Positions 43,565-57,045 of a stretch of 64,000 nt of DNA are shown in pieces (positions within the stretch are counted from its first letter, which is position 1; each line of letters opens with the position of its first letter). The position numbers and the translations under genes were made by a program. Under the pieces are notes generated by a model. It ran no database searches. It saw only the letters and a program-made list of their open reading frames with translations, and was not told the origin of the DNA. The stretch comes from Chrysomallon squamiferum. Its lineage: Eukaryota > Mollusca > Gastropoda > Neomphalida > Peltospiridae. The DNA lies in assembly GCA_012295275.1 (NCBI GenBank), contig CM022667.1, positions 10,266,038 to 10,330,037 of the forward strand. Reading direction: 5' to 3'.

Positions 43565-44039
43565 ACTTCTACAGAGAAAATAGATATTACAAATTAGTAA
43601 ACTAAATAAAACAAATGTTTATAATTATTATAATGACGTGATTTAGGTTTTTGTTTTTTTTTTTGTTTTGTTTTGTTTTGTTTTGTTTTGTTTATCGTTC
43701 CGATTTATAATAAAAGTACGTACAGCTTGAAATATTACCATAAATGAGATATGCACGATGTAATTATGTAAAATATGTGTGTATATATATGTGTGTGTAT
43801 CTATGTGTGTATGGGTCTGATTCTTTTTCTGGATATGTTTGTTGTAATACTCTACAACGTGTATACAAACTGTAGGTAAGCGTGTATATGAGTTTCTGTA
43901 TTTGTTGACGTGTTTCTGTACAAGTGTATGTGAGTTTGTGTGAGTTACAATAGTAGTTCAAGTGGGTAAGACTATAAACATATCTAAAGCATTTAGAAAC
44001 TGGTCATATACATGTATCAAATGACAATAAGTGAAAAGG

Positions 44040-44560
44040 ACAATACTATCCTAATACAAAAAGCTAAATATCAGTAAAATAATTGAAACAATTATCATAT
44101 TGGTTAAAAGTCAAATTTATCATAAATAAAGGTAGGCTGTAATAAAATAAAAAAAATATTATTAAGTGCAAATTATCACAAATAAAGGTCAAAATATAAG
44201 TAAATAAGGAATTTAGTATCACAGGGAAGTTCAAATGTCACAAATATAAGCGATATAGGAATCAAATACCTCATGAATGAAAAGTGCAAATTATCACAAA
44301 TAAAATTCAAAATGTAATCAAATAAAGGAATTTATTATCACAGGGAAAGAGCGATTATCACAAATATAAAGGAAATAGGAATAAAATAAAGGAATCAAAT
44401 ATCTTGTTAATCAAAAGTGCTGATTATCACAAATAAAGGTAAGAAGATAAATAAAGGAATTTGTTATCACAGAGCAAACTACAAAGTATCACAAATAAAA
44501 AGATAACTAAAATAAAATAAAGGAATCAAATGTCTCGTTAGCGAAGAAACCTTATTAAAA
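44040..44560 (-). repeat. Degenerate tandem repeat in the SL5 3' UTR
   Basis: About seven units of 60-68 bases. On the + strand they read roughly AAAGTGCAAATTATCACAAA, then TAAAGG, then AATAAAGGAATCAAAT. This is the longest of the paralog 3' UTR repeat blocks. Confidence 0.65.
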
Positions 44561-44622
44561 TGTTATGGTTTGTTCAGATGTCTCTTTTAAAAACTTCATT
44601 TAAGATTGGAAAACACTGCTTT

Positions 44623-45046
44623 TTATTTTTCCGTAGTACTTGAGCTGCTTGTTGAACCAACGAAACATTTGGGCTCTGAAATAATAAGAATGCTTTTACT
44701 TGCACAGAACAAAGAATTACAAAGAAAATAAAGACAGAAGAAACTATGCCAAAAGGGGTAATAAATATTTAAAAGACAAAACTCCAAGACCGAATGAATT
44801 ATTTCATTAAATACTGATGAAAAAATACTCATATATTAATGAATTTATTTTATTAGCAAATAAATTTAAAAAAAAAAAAAAACATAAACATTTGCACCAG
44901 ACAGCTACATACTCGGAATTCAAAACAACTTCAGTCATATTCGTTAGATAAAAATATAAAAGGTTTATCGTAAAAAATGTTACACAATAATCTTTATTAT
45001 TATTACCGTCATCATTATTATTAACATTATTTACTTACTTACTTAC

Positions 45047-45091
<45 letters not shown>

Positions 45092-47860
45092 ATACTTCCA
45101 ATATGACTGCTTGCACAGATTTGTTCAAAGGCACTGCAAACTTTTTTTTGTTTCGCTTCATCGTTGTGTTTGCAGAAAACATAGATAATACCTTCGAAAA
45201 AGTGTTCTGGTAGCAGGCGTGAAACCTAAATAAATAAATAAATAAATAAATAAATATATTAATATTTAAACAAAATACAACAAAATAAAATAAAATAGTA
45301 AATAAATAAATAGATTTAGTAGAATGTAATAATAATAAAATTAGTTATTTTCAACTAATGTGACTTTTAGTTACTGACATATGGTTTATTTTCAGCAATG
45401 CAGCCTCAAGAAGAATAACAAATAAATAAATGACAAAATTTCAATAATTTGGCATCATGACAGTATTTTGGATGTACGGAAGGAAGGAAGGAAGGAAGGA
45501 AGCAAGGAAGGAGACAAGGAAGAAAGAAGGAAATATTCTATTTAACGACAAAGTGATCACAATGTAGTGGACAGTTATAAGATTAAGGACCACTCTGATA
45601 ATGAGGAAGCAAACCACAAACATGAAAAGGTAGATAACTTCCACACAGATCTCCATTCAAAATATGAACTCGAAATAATGTATATCTATTATAAGTTAAA
45701 GAAAAACAAAAGCAACACACAACATACATTTTCTGTGAAAATCAAAATATGAAATCAATTACTAAAAAGATGCTGCTCAATTTAAATCATGATTCAGTCG
45801 GCAGAGTTGTATTTGACTACACATACCTCTGATTTTTCTAGCTTAAAAGCTTTGTCAGGGTCGTGTTTTGAGTAGAAATACACATTTTCAACAGGATTTT
45901 TTTCCTTCGCGCCATAGTCAAACTTCAAATCCTAAAAATATGAAGAATGCTTTATGAAAATATTCAACAGCGAATCTGCTTCACAGCTACAAAATATAGC
46001 AAAGTTAGAAGCAATAAACATTCAGAAATGTTCAACATTCTAACAAATAAAGAAACCAAAAACGATTTAAAAAAAGATGACTCTGTGCTCATTACCACTG
46101 TATAAAAATCCTCAGTTTTGTTTTTGTCTTCTTTAAGTTCTTTTTTAAGCTTCTCAAACTGAAATAAATGAAAGCGAAATGTAACAACTGTTTCTTTTTT
46201 TCTTTCATTTCCCATCTTTTACAATATATAATTACAATTCAATATTAATCATTTTGTTATGACACAAATAAAAGGTGTACTGCTTATTTTAAACTCTTAG
46301 TTTAACTTATTTATGATTACTGAGTTTTGAACGAACAAAGATTCAATTCTTTTATTTTTCCCTGCATACAAACCTTCATTCCCTTCTTTCTTTTCTTTTC
46401 CCATTTCACTGAAAATGTGTATATATATATATATATAAAGATGTTTATTCTAAGGGTTTGATGGATATTAATTATTTCTTTCTATTTCTAAGAATGTGAA
46501 AATATCTGCAAAATTTGTCAGTAATGAAAAAAGTAATTTAACAAGTGTTTAACTAAAATCATTTCGCAATTCAGACGATAAAGATATCTGAAAGAAAAAA
46601 CGATAACAAGAAACCTCATCTGCGTTAAGGTAAGGACTTGATGCAACACATTTGTCCACTTTTCTCTCTATGATTCTTTTCAGAAGTTCCTTTGATTCCT
46701 TGAGATTGTCATCGTCAGAAAACAGAATTTTCGTGAACACGTCATCTGTCAGTTTGCAGTAGGCCACTGGATCGTCAATACATTCAGACATCTTTCTTTT
46801 TGTTCTGTAAAAAACAACAAGTATGGATTAGAGGAAACATGATTATAATTTGTAATGAGGAAAAATTAAACTTTCTTGCAAGGTTCAACATTAATAATCT
46901 TTTGGAATACGGAACATTTTGCTCATCTCTACTGCGTGCATTGCTTTTTATGGACATATTTATCTATGTACTATGAAGAAAAAAATGTCAGTTTATGTTA
47001 ATGAGGCTAAATATTAGGTGTCTGAAGAAAAGTAATGTCTTTCTGAGATGTTGTTGTTGTAGGATATAATTTTCACTTAATAAATATGTTCCACAGAATA
47101 TCAAAAAAAAAAAAATCATTTGATTGTATATATACTGATTTCATTACAAGCATGATAATTCTGCCTTGATTCATTTAGATAACAAACATATATTACGATG
47201 TTAACCTGTGTAAACTTTCGTAATATATAATTTAGTCTAAATAATTTTGTTCCAAGGATATAAATACAAAAAAATTCGTTGATTTAATGAATAAAGGTTA
47301 CAATAAAATGTGTTACAAATACTATGTTTACACTTTCTGAGATACAAAAATGTAGACTCACCCATCTTTTCCTTTAATTAGTATGTAATCATCTGCTTTA
47401 ATCAAAGCTTCGACTAACCTAGAAAATAACAGTAAGTTGATAGACTTGTATTAACAATGACAAAAATAAAAAGGGTTTTATTCTGAATTGCTGATAATAA
47501 ATTTCTGCAGCAGATCATCAAATCATATGAAATTTTTAAAAACACACTCTGAATATTTTTGTTTACATGCCGGCAGAATACAATACAATTTACAAACGTA
47601 CTTCAGTTGAAGCAAACTCACAGATTCTCCAAAGCTGCTGTCATTCTGTGCTTGTAGGCTCGTCTGTGAAGATCATAGCGTAACTGAAACATGTTGTAGA
47701 TGTTTAGGGCCTCCTGTAAATTAGTTTTAATATAACTTTAGTTTTTTATATCAATTAATGCTATCTGTGTGACTGTGTGTGTCCATGTATTTTCACAGTA
47801 AATATCTAAACATTAGACTATACGTATATACTTACATATATACACATATACATATACAGA

Positions 47861-47891
<31 letters not shown>

Positions 47892-48036
47892 TTCCTAACG
47901 TCGAATAGCGAATGCAGGATAAAGCTTATATCTTAAGACAGTTATTATCTTTACAAACAGACCCCCACCACCCATATGCAAACATACGAAATACGAAGAA
48001 ACCTCAAATGTATTTAAAAAATAATGGAAGAAATTA

Positions 48037-48081
<45 letters not shown>

Positions 48082-48960
48082 ACATGATATTGAATACATA
48101 TTTTATTGACACTTTTCCACATACAGGAAAACATGTACGTAACCTTTGTTAAGAAAGGGGAAAAAAACAACAATCTGTGCAGTATTGAAATGAAGACAAG
48201 TATTCTTGTGATCCTGTAATCACTTTACATCCACTTTACTTAGTACTGCTGCAATGAAATATGACTCGTCTAATAATGTTTAATATTGTTGCAGTTAATA
48301 TTTTAAAATTCATTTTTTCTGTTACTGGAATTCACTTAAATATAACAGAGAAAATAATCACTGTATAAATTCCGAATCAAGCTGTTTGTTAATGATTGCC
48401 ATTATGCATTGTTTTTACTATCACTGCCTATACGACATCATAACGATGAAAATGATGACGAAGAAGAAGAAGAAAAGAAAATGATGATGATGGTATAAAT
48501 AACATTTCACCTTATCCCTCATACAAATGTGATATCGCCCATCTCCAGCTTTCAGAACTTTGGCAAACTTCATGTAACGAATATGATTGAAGTTGTTTTG
48601 AATTCCGAGCATGTAGCTGTCTCGGGCGAAATAGTCCCATTTGTCGACATCAATCCCGTTGCTTTTATTCGCAACTATCTGAAAAAAAACAGAAAATTAC
48701 TAATAATTTCTCACCTCCAAATATGGTCTTAAAATCAAATATGTTAAAGTTGATATTTGTAAAGGTTGATTTCATATTATAAATAATAATATAACGATAC
48801 ATCAAACTGCTTTTAGCTGTCTGTTCGTGCTGTCACACTCAAAAATCACATATATACAATAAGAGTAAAGGTTTTATATTTACAAATTAAATCTCATATT
48901 TTTTTTTTCATTTTTATTATTTACTTCTTTATTAATCTAGTTGTTGTTATTATTATAATA

Positions 48961-49034
<74 letters not shown>

Positions 49035-50858
49035 CACGATCATCATGACGATGATGGCTTTTTTGTACAAAATACAGCAAACGTTACTAATTATAAATTT
49101 CAAACAAAGCAGTACAGACATAGTAAACATAAAATTTATAAAAATACAACAGCTTTAGTAAGAAATTATGTTGCACGTTTTACCTCAAACAGAAAACTTT
49201 TGCTTTCATCCCTACCAATTCTATCCCAGTCCTAAGGGAGAAAAAAAAATAATGTGTAATTAAAATAGCCACAAATACACATCAGTAACAAGAGACGTTC
49301 TGTAATGTTTTCATACATGTGTTTGTCTTCACGATTTCAGATGTAAAATTGTTAATACAAAAAAAAAAATAATAATAACAATATTTCAGTTATTTTGCCT
49401 AATGTAATCCTTTATTTGAACAAAGAGCATTAATCAGTGTTGTTGTTTTTAACGAGAATCATAAAACATTAAAATTCAAACAAAATCCAGTTTGCTTTTT
49501 ATGTTTGTAAATATACAGCTGCCAGATAGTTTTCAATATTTGAGTTCTTGTGTACATCTTACAGCAGGGTGGAAGGCAAATGACAGAGCCGCTGACAAGT
49601 TAGTCACAAGGAACTGACTGGAAGGCGAAATAGCCTTAGACGGTAAACTGAAGAGGACATTTTCTAGGATTTGTTATGTGTATCTTCCTAGAGACCAGAA
49701 ATCACAGACTGTCAGAGTGAACTGAGAGTGAACAGCCGAATTTTATATCGAGTACAATATTCTCAACCAATTTGTAATCTATATTTTGAAGCAGTTTTGT
49801 TATTTCAGTTGGTAATATGCATCCTAGTTCATAGTTGTACGTTAATGTCTTACCTCTTCTGGCATATTGTCAGGGAGTCCCTTGATCAGGCGTTTTATGA
49901 ACTTTTTGTCCTTCTCGTCTAGTCCTTTTTTAGCAAATTCATCTTTGACATTTTTTTTTTCAGTTAAAGAGTCAAATAACTGCTCGCTAGCGACCTCGTG
50001 CTGAATCAGAATATGGTGACAAAGAAAAGATTTATATCAGTCTACGAACAACAAGAAAAACAATATGATTAAAAATATATATATTCACAAAAATGCATTC
50101 TGAGATTAGTTTCTTGACAAAAAGTATCGTGGATCTGGATCACGTGACACAGCCATCATTTCAAAATGAAAATAAAATCACTTATAAAAAAAAAATAATA
50201 ATAATAATAAAATTAAATTTAAAAAATTAAAATTAAAAGTTAAAAACATAGCTAAACATATTGTCTATACAAGTCATTCTCATATGAAATACTGGAAGAC
50301 AGACGGCAGATTTTATTTAAATTATTTACTTTGGTTTCTTTTCTTTTCTTTATATATATATATTTTTTTTTTTTTCATTCTAAGAGGGAAAAAATGTAGG
50401 CACCAGAAAACCTTTCTTGGCAGATGTGAATAAAAACATCAGACATTTAGTGGTAACTGTAGAACAACACTGGTTTATATCCTCATCAGTTCTCCAGGTG
50501 ATGACATTTGTCAGAAATAACAATTTACTTTGAAAGCAAGTTATTTCTCAGAAATAAATAAATAAGAAAGAAAGAAAGAAATAACTCCATCAGTATACCG
50601 AATAATGATATTTGTTTTGTGAAGATCAAGAGAAATAAATAAATAAATAAATAAATTGTTTCAGGTTGAACAACTGTTAGAGCCAGGCATCATAAACAAC
50701 TTATTTATTTATTTATTTATTTGTTTGTTTTAATAATTATTATTCTTTTATGAATAATGATATTTATTTTGAATGCAATCATTTTATGAAAATTAAATAA
50801 ATAAATAAATAAACTGTTTAAAGTGGAAGCCTGGATTGAACCATGCATGATAAACAAC

Positions 50859-50916
<58 letters not shown>

Positions 50917-51022
50917 CATTGTTGTTGTTGTTACTGTTATTGTTATTGTCATTATTATTGTTGTTCTCATTATTATTGTTTCTCAGTTATTTCTGTTAGT
51001 GTTATCATTCTTGTTGTTGTTG

Positions 51023-51091
<69 letters not shown>

Positions 51092-51467
51092 CTAATAGTA
51101 GTATGAGTTATGAATTCAAATTTAAAGATAACCAAAACTAACACTCCAGTTTGCTTTCTTGGTCGCACCTCTGGAATGAACCTGTTATCAAATAAGTGTG
51201 AATATGGTCCATGTCCTGCAAATAAATAAATAAATAAATAAATAAGTATACATACATACGTAAACACACATTCTCACACACAAACACACTCACGCACGCA
51301 CGCACATATATATAATTGAAATTATATATGACAACCTCCTTTTGCAGAATACCTAACGTTATCAAACTGACAAAAGTCACTTAATAATACATCTAGATTA
51401 CGAGTAGAAGTAGCACATTTATAATCGTTTTATTTTATCAAGTTAAAACTGTTTATTAGTCTTTTTA

Positions 51468-51513
<46 letters not shown>

Positions 51514-51730
51514 TTAAATATCTGGAAATTTTAAAGTAAGATTCAGTTCTAAACTAATATTTTGGTCGCTGTTTTTTGGAGAGGTTTGTCATAAAAATCA
51601 GTTGAGTTATCTAGCTTCTTCGAAAATCAAACCCATTGTTTCATGTTACGTAGGTCACGTGATCAAAATGCTGCCATTTAATTATATCTTTATTTTTATA
51701 CTTTTTGGAACTGACAGTTTTCATTTTTAA

Positions 51731-51778
<48 letters not shown>

Positions 51779-52166
51779 TTCTACATTAGATTTAGAATGA
51801 TAGTAATCGGTAAATCGGTAACCAAGGTTACTAAAGTGTTTCAACTCGATGTCAAACATCAAACTAAATATTCGCTCCTTCGCAGTTTCAGTAACTAGGT
51901 TATGAGGTGAACATAGAACATGGCCAGAGTTTTATTGTGCTGCTGTTTGTAATAGTAGAACACAGATTTATTACACAGAGAAATGTTTCAAATTATTACC
52001 CAGGTCGTGGCAAAGTCCAGCGATTTGTACACAAAGTTTATCTTTCTCACTTATATTCAGTTCTTTCTGACTGTCCATTAATCTCTGTACAAACTCACCA
52101 GCAAGATGATAAACACTGCAAAATAAATTTAAAATCTAAATAAATAACTATAATAATAATAAGTAT

Positions 52167-52200
<34 letters not shown>

Positions 52201-52248
52201 TTCCTTTTAAATATATTATTGGGGCATAGCTAAATAAATTAGATCTGG

Positions 52249-52341
<93 letters not shown>

Positions 52342-55300
52342 ACTACAAAGTTAATATTACAAAGGCCAAAGAAAAATATTTGAATGTCGCCATTTTACCT
52401 CAGTAGAGAACATTTCTAAATGACAAGTTAGAGAAGTTACGCCTAAAAACCAAGAAAAGGATGGATCGCATTTTCGAAGCACCGCGACATCTTCAAGAGA
52501 AACCTTGGTATCTGACTGTATATACAACTCATTCTACACAATAGTACATGTTTTAGAAGTTGAATGCTTTTAGTTTTAACGAAAAAGAGTGAACATTTAA
52601 TTTTTACGGACTTTTAATGGATTTGTTTACATTTTCTTTTGTAAAACTGCATCAAGCGTTGTCATGAATGTATCAAAGCAATCATTCAAATGACACGTAA
52701 TCAATTTGCTTTTTACATGTAAATGCGACCTCTAATGCATTGAAAATGGAAATCAGTATTATTAAAAAAAATAAGGATTATAATGGTTTCAAGTATCGTT
52801 TTACAACTATGTACTCCGAGCTGTTCCCTATGGAGTCTTAACAGAGTAACATGTCCACATTATAGTACCTAAAGAGAATAGTCATCTTCATATTCACGCG
52901 TTAGTGTCTGTGAAAATTCTTTATTTTATTTTGTTATTATTATTATTATTTTTTTGTTGTTTGTTGTTTTTTTTTTTTTTTTTTTCGGCTGGCGACGTCG
53001 TAATAATACAAGTACCTGAAATCCGAAAAGACCAGAAAATGGGAAGTTTTTTCCCAGACGCTATTTTCATAGTTCGCGCGCGTGCGTGTTGTACTCACCA
53101 GACAAACATCTGTTTTCTGAACTTTCTATCATTTACACTGATAAAAATAAGGATGGTTGTTCATATTACCAAACCATGATGTCGCGCGCCTTTCGCAACT
53201 CCTTTTTCCACTTGTTCAAACTTTTCAAACTGGATTATTTTTGTGCAAATGCGGGCATAATAAACTAAAATTATAATTCGGTAAAAGATTAATGTATTAA
53301 CTTTTCTAAATTGGCAATATTTCCTGTGACAGAACCCAACAGAAAAGAACATTCAGGTGCAGTTTGTACCCATTAAATTCTGGATGCATTTTTTTCCGGT
53401 GTCGTAATTTGTGACATTACGAGTTATCGTTCCTGTTGGTCTAGTCACTGACATATGGACCAACAGGAACGATAACTCGTAACGGCACAAAGTACGTCAC
53501 GGAAAAAAACCTCCAGAAATTTCGCCGATTTAATGGGTACAAATAACAACTAAATGTTCTTTTCTGCTGGGTTGTGACAGGGGAACATTGATCTTTTACC
53601 GAATTATAATTTAAGTATATTATGCACGCATTTTCACAAAAATAATCCACTTTGAAAGGTTTGATTAAGTTGAAGAATTGGAAGTTTAAAATGTTCCATG
53701 AGCTCACGGAAACTTCCGATCGAAATCCAAGATGGCAACCTCGAACGCCGATTAGTGTTTACAAACTTTTAAATACGTATGCCTTCATAATGCAATCAGT
53801 TCTACATGGATTATTAAATGTAATTTGGGGAATATGTCATTTAATCAATGCCTCTTATACATAGATGTCTATTATTGAGTAGAAACTGCTTTTCTTTTTC
53901 TTTTTCTTTTCTTTTTGTTTTGTTTTGGTAACTGACCGTCGAACCATCTCGAACACGGACTTAATATATATATATATATATATATATTATTATTATTTTT
54001 TTTTTTTTTTCAGGTATAATTACGACTTCGTAAAAAAAAAAGTAATAATAAAATAAAATAAAATATGACGATGACTATTTTCAATAGGTACCATAACATG
54101 GACGAGTTACACTGCTAAAACTCCATAACGGACTGTTCTGAGTACGTAGCTGTAAAACGATACTTGAAAACATTTTAATTCTTCTTTTTATATATATATA
54201 TATATAATATTTATTTCCATTTTCAGTGCATTAAAGGTCGTATTACATGTAAAAAGCAAACTGATCGCGTGTTATTTGAATGATTGCTTTGATACATTCA
54301 TAAAAAATAAAAAATTAAAGGTCCAACAACCGGCCGTACAAAAAAAAATTAGTACCAAATTAAATTTTCACTCTTTTTCGTTCAAACAAAAAGCATTCAA
54401 CTTCTAAAACACGTACTATTATGTATGCAAACGATGAGTTTCCTATTGTTATTTTTATAAAAGCATTGGTCCATGCTACATTTTGCGCCGGCAAAGAAAA
54501 ATAGAAGCGGCCTCTCAAACAAATGTGGAAAGAAGTATATTAAGTACATAATGAACCTGGATGGGGCACGTCACTAAAAATGAAGATAACCGCGTCTCGA
54601 TTCTCAAGCCAGCCTGTAACTTAGAGTGTAGGTGTAATCCAGCAAGACAGTGAAAGAGTAATAGGAACCAACTGGCAGAGGTAAGTTAAACAAAAAAACA
54701 AAACAAGGTCAGTATGGCTGCACAAAGATGCTGATGATTTTACCCTTTCTCAAGTGGAGTTCTGATATCAACGACTGATACTTAATATGTCTGAGAAACT
54801 TTATAGGAGAAACTTTGGAGCTCAAACGTCTGTGATGACGTCATGACTACATAAATATGGCGGCTTTATCTACACTATTCTTGTTACATTTCATTATTCA
54901 TTAACATAGGAGAGCCAAAATAAACACACAAACACAAAAAACAAACAAATGAATAATAATAATAATAATAAAAAAAATATATATATATACAGAATTAATA
55001 AAGAAACGAAACAAAACTTGAAATTATGTTGGATATATTTATGCTATTTCTCCGCACACTAAAGGTATAAATATAAATAAAAATAACTTACCCGATGCAG
55101 TGTTCAAATCGATTGTGTGATGCTGCAGGATAAACAAAGTAAGACAAACCAAGTTGTTTTAGAAAACGAAGTCTCTGAAACTGCATCGTATCTATTATCT
55201 TTATACTCAGAGGATCCACTTCAATGCTGCCATGAATGGCATCATTAAAGATCTGAAATTTGTATGTGTACATTTTTATTTATGTTTGTATATGTCTTTT

Positions 55301-55618
55301 TGTATCTATAAAAGTATATGTAGGCATGTGAGTGATTGTTTATATGTATGTAAGCATGCAGGCTTGTACTTGTACGTCTGTTAAATAAATTTAAAGGATG
55401 TTTATTTTTTTCTGAGACTGCACTATCGTTGAATACTATGACAGTTATTTGACAAAAAGAAACATAACAATATCAAATATAATAATAACAGTTACAATAC
55501 AGAAAAAAAAAAACTAAACAAGTAACAAGAACAAGAAACATCCCCAATTAAGAATATGACAATTAATTACCTTTTTTCTTTTTCTCCCTGACTTGTCTTG
55601 ACTTCCATCAGACGACAT
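44623..55618 (-). CDS. SAMHD1: SL5: SAMHD1-like dNTP triphosphohydrolase, most human-like site
   Basis: Exons in gene order: 55618-55571, 55252-55092, 52115-52000, 51215-51145, 50000-49854, 49231-49184, 48678-48511, 47713-47622, 47418-47362, 46804-46615, 46158-46096, 45931-45827, 45225-45096, 44675-44623; 482 aa. The start [16 protein letters not shown] is the only ATG in phase with the HD exons; its tail looks like a nuclear-localisation signal. HD ligands: H67, H106/D107, D209. Human-like at H215, D218, H233, WDYFARD, R366, H370 and Y374 (Y273). One base is missing near the third HD exon's usual donor; reading stays in frame only if GTGTTA at 51144 is used, removing one residue net. The duplicated exon of SL2/SL3 is absent. 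Confidence 0.87.
44892..44947 (+). pseudogene. Orphan SAMHD1-like exon fragment in an SL5 intron
   Basis: Reads [16 protein letters not shown] then a stop, about 56 bases. It matches the middle of SL5 exon 48678-48511 but on the opposite strand, within the last SL5 intron. No splice sites. Confidence 0.75.
48957..49034. repeat. Long ATT microsatellite in an SL5 intron
   Basis: Nearly uninterrupted ATT run. Further long ATT arrays lie at 50860-50915, 55621-55705, 55965-56110, 59174-59247, 61325-61394 and 63758-63813. Confidence 0.85.
50420..50860 (+). repeat. Dispersed repeat shared with an SL1 intron
   Basis: Segments such as ACATTTAGTGGTAACTGTAGAACAAC, the CAGAAATAACAATTTA stretch and AAACTGTTTAAAGTGGAAGC match SL1 3290-3480. 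The copy is reversed relative to its host gene. Family not recognised. Confidence 0.5.
52253..52338 (+). repeat. GA dinucleotide array
   Basis: Uninterrupted GA run after GGGGCATAGCTAAATAAATTAGATCTGGCAGT. The same lead-in precedes the GA array at 60753-60829, so the array is part of a dispersed repeat. Confidence 0.9.
52540..54440. mobile_element. Large foldback (palindromic) element in the first long SL5 intron
   Basis: Two arms of roughly 0.9 kb in inverted orientation meet at a near-perfect hairpin (ACGAGTTATCGTTCCTGTTGGTC at 53419-53441 with its reverse at 53459-53481). Outer landmarks are GTTGAATGCTTTTAGTTTTAACG near 52558 and its reverse near 54395. The arms differ by point changes and indels. 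No transposase frame recognised. It resembles foldback DNA elements or an inverted duplication. Confidence 0.7.
54556..54653 (+). mobile_element. LINE reverse-transcriptase C-terminal scrap
   Basis: An open stretch reads [17 protein letters not shown] then [13 protein letters not shown] and stop. This resembles the RW.GHV.RM.DNRLPK motif at the end of non-LTR reverse transcriptase ORFs. Short and diverged. Confidence 0.4.
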
Positions 55619-55623
55619 TCTCA

Positions 55624-55705
<82 letters not shown>

Positions 55706-55966
55706 GAAAGAAAATATTTGTAAAAGTAAAAAATTTTGACAAATATAAATAGATTTTTTTTGAAAACGATAAAATGAAACGAGATTTTTCTTATTTAAGA
55801 AAACAATAACAACAAAACAACAACCGCAAAGTACAAAACGATGGGAAAGGTTCGATACAGATATCAAGACACACACACACATACACACACAATTGCACTG
55901 CATATGTATGTATATGTATGTGTATGTGTGTAAACGCATAAAGCATTTTATTTCTTTATGATTATG

Positions 55967-56110
<144 letters not shown>

Positions 56111-56145
56111 TATATATTAAAGAAATTAATCTTTAGCCCACTCAC

Positions 56146-56215
56146 CTTGTTTCAGAATTAATTTGCAGATTTGAAATATTGTTTCCAGTCCAGTCAATAC
56201 GTTTTATGTGGTGGT
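56146..56215 (-). promoter_or_regulatory. SL5 5' UTR exon
   Basis: Reverse-strand sequence aligns with the first coding exon of SL3, preceded by the same ACCACATAAAAC and followed by a GTGAGTGG donor at 56145. The ATG of SL3 is GTA here, so the exon is non-coding. Translation therefore starts in the next exon at 55618. The 5' edge is approximate. Confidence 0.6.
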
Positions 56216-56335
56216 TTAAAATATAAACTTCTAAAATCGTGATTAAACAGAACAATCAGCAGGCAAGTTACATATAATGTGTTGTCAAATGTTATTTTCA
56301 TCGATGTACTTTGCTATTAGCGTGACGTTTAAAGT

Positions 56336-56462
56336 TCAGTATCCACCCACTGAAAGAACACCAACCATTGATAATAGCCGACCTGAGACAATCGCCAATT
56401 GATAAGAGGTAATGACAATTTTTAGGTCTAAATTATCGTCGGACTCAATGTCAAAGCTCTCT

Positions 56463-56558
<96 letters not shown>

Positions 56559-57045
56559 ATAACCTGAAAAATTTATAATTTAATATTATAAACATTTAAA
56601 TATGTTTTTCAGAAGCCCCCCCCTTACCAGAAATATAATTCGCACCTGTTCCCCAATACGATTTTGTACTTCGATGTCGATTTAGTGAAATTTTACCTTA
56701 ATACTGTATTGTATTATAATGCAGCCGGTCTTCTCAGTTTCACCCTAAAACAATCACAAAATTCACAGCTGCTGATACCACACTGGGTTCGCTTTTGTTT
56801 GTTTGTTTGTTGTTGTTGTTGTTTTTTTTTTGTTTTTTTTTTTTTTTTTTTTTTCAAAAAACATACAACTACATTATATCAGATTTGATATTTATTTTAT
56901 GTTTATTTAAATTGCCATCAGAAGATACTGTACATTGAGTCTGACGATAATTTAGACCTAAAAATTGTCATTACCTCATTGGTCTTAGTTCGGCTATTAT
57001 CAATGGTTGGTGCTCTTTCAGTGGGTGGATACTGAACTTTAATCT
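56336..57045. repeat. Inverted arms around a CT array upstream of SL5
   Basis: The arm 56336-56450 (CCACCCACTGAAAGAACACC through AGGTCTAAATTATCGTC) is the reverse complement of 56938-57045. A CT run (56457-56556) and a T-rich stretch lie between. Diverged direct copies of the arm occur at 58427-58530 and 63035-63140. The second large unit (61.3 kb on) lacks this segment. Confidence 0.7.

Larger units (their letters stand above)
41540..43620. repeat. Palindromic junction between SL3 and SL5 3' ends
   Basis: Imperfect inverted repeat centred near 42650. Paired landmarks: the two poly(A) signals (41572 and 43564), AAGCCTCGTTATGAAG (42245) with its reverse near 43050, and GGAAGGAAG (42525) with CTTCCTTCC (42790). 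The last exons of SL3 and SL5 are equidistant from the same centre. Both arms contain an open IIDKI.FITRL stretch behind a TTCAG acceptor, on opposite strands. No gene confirmed inside. Confidence 0.75.
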
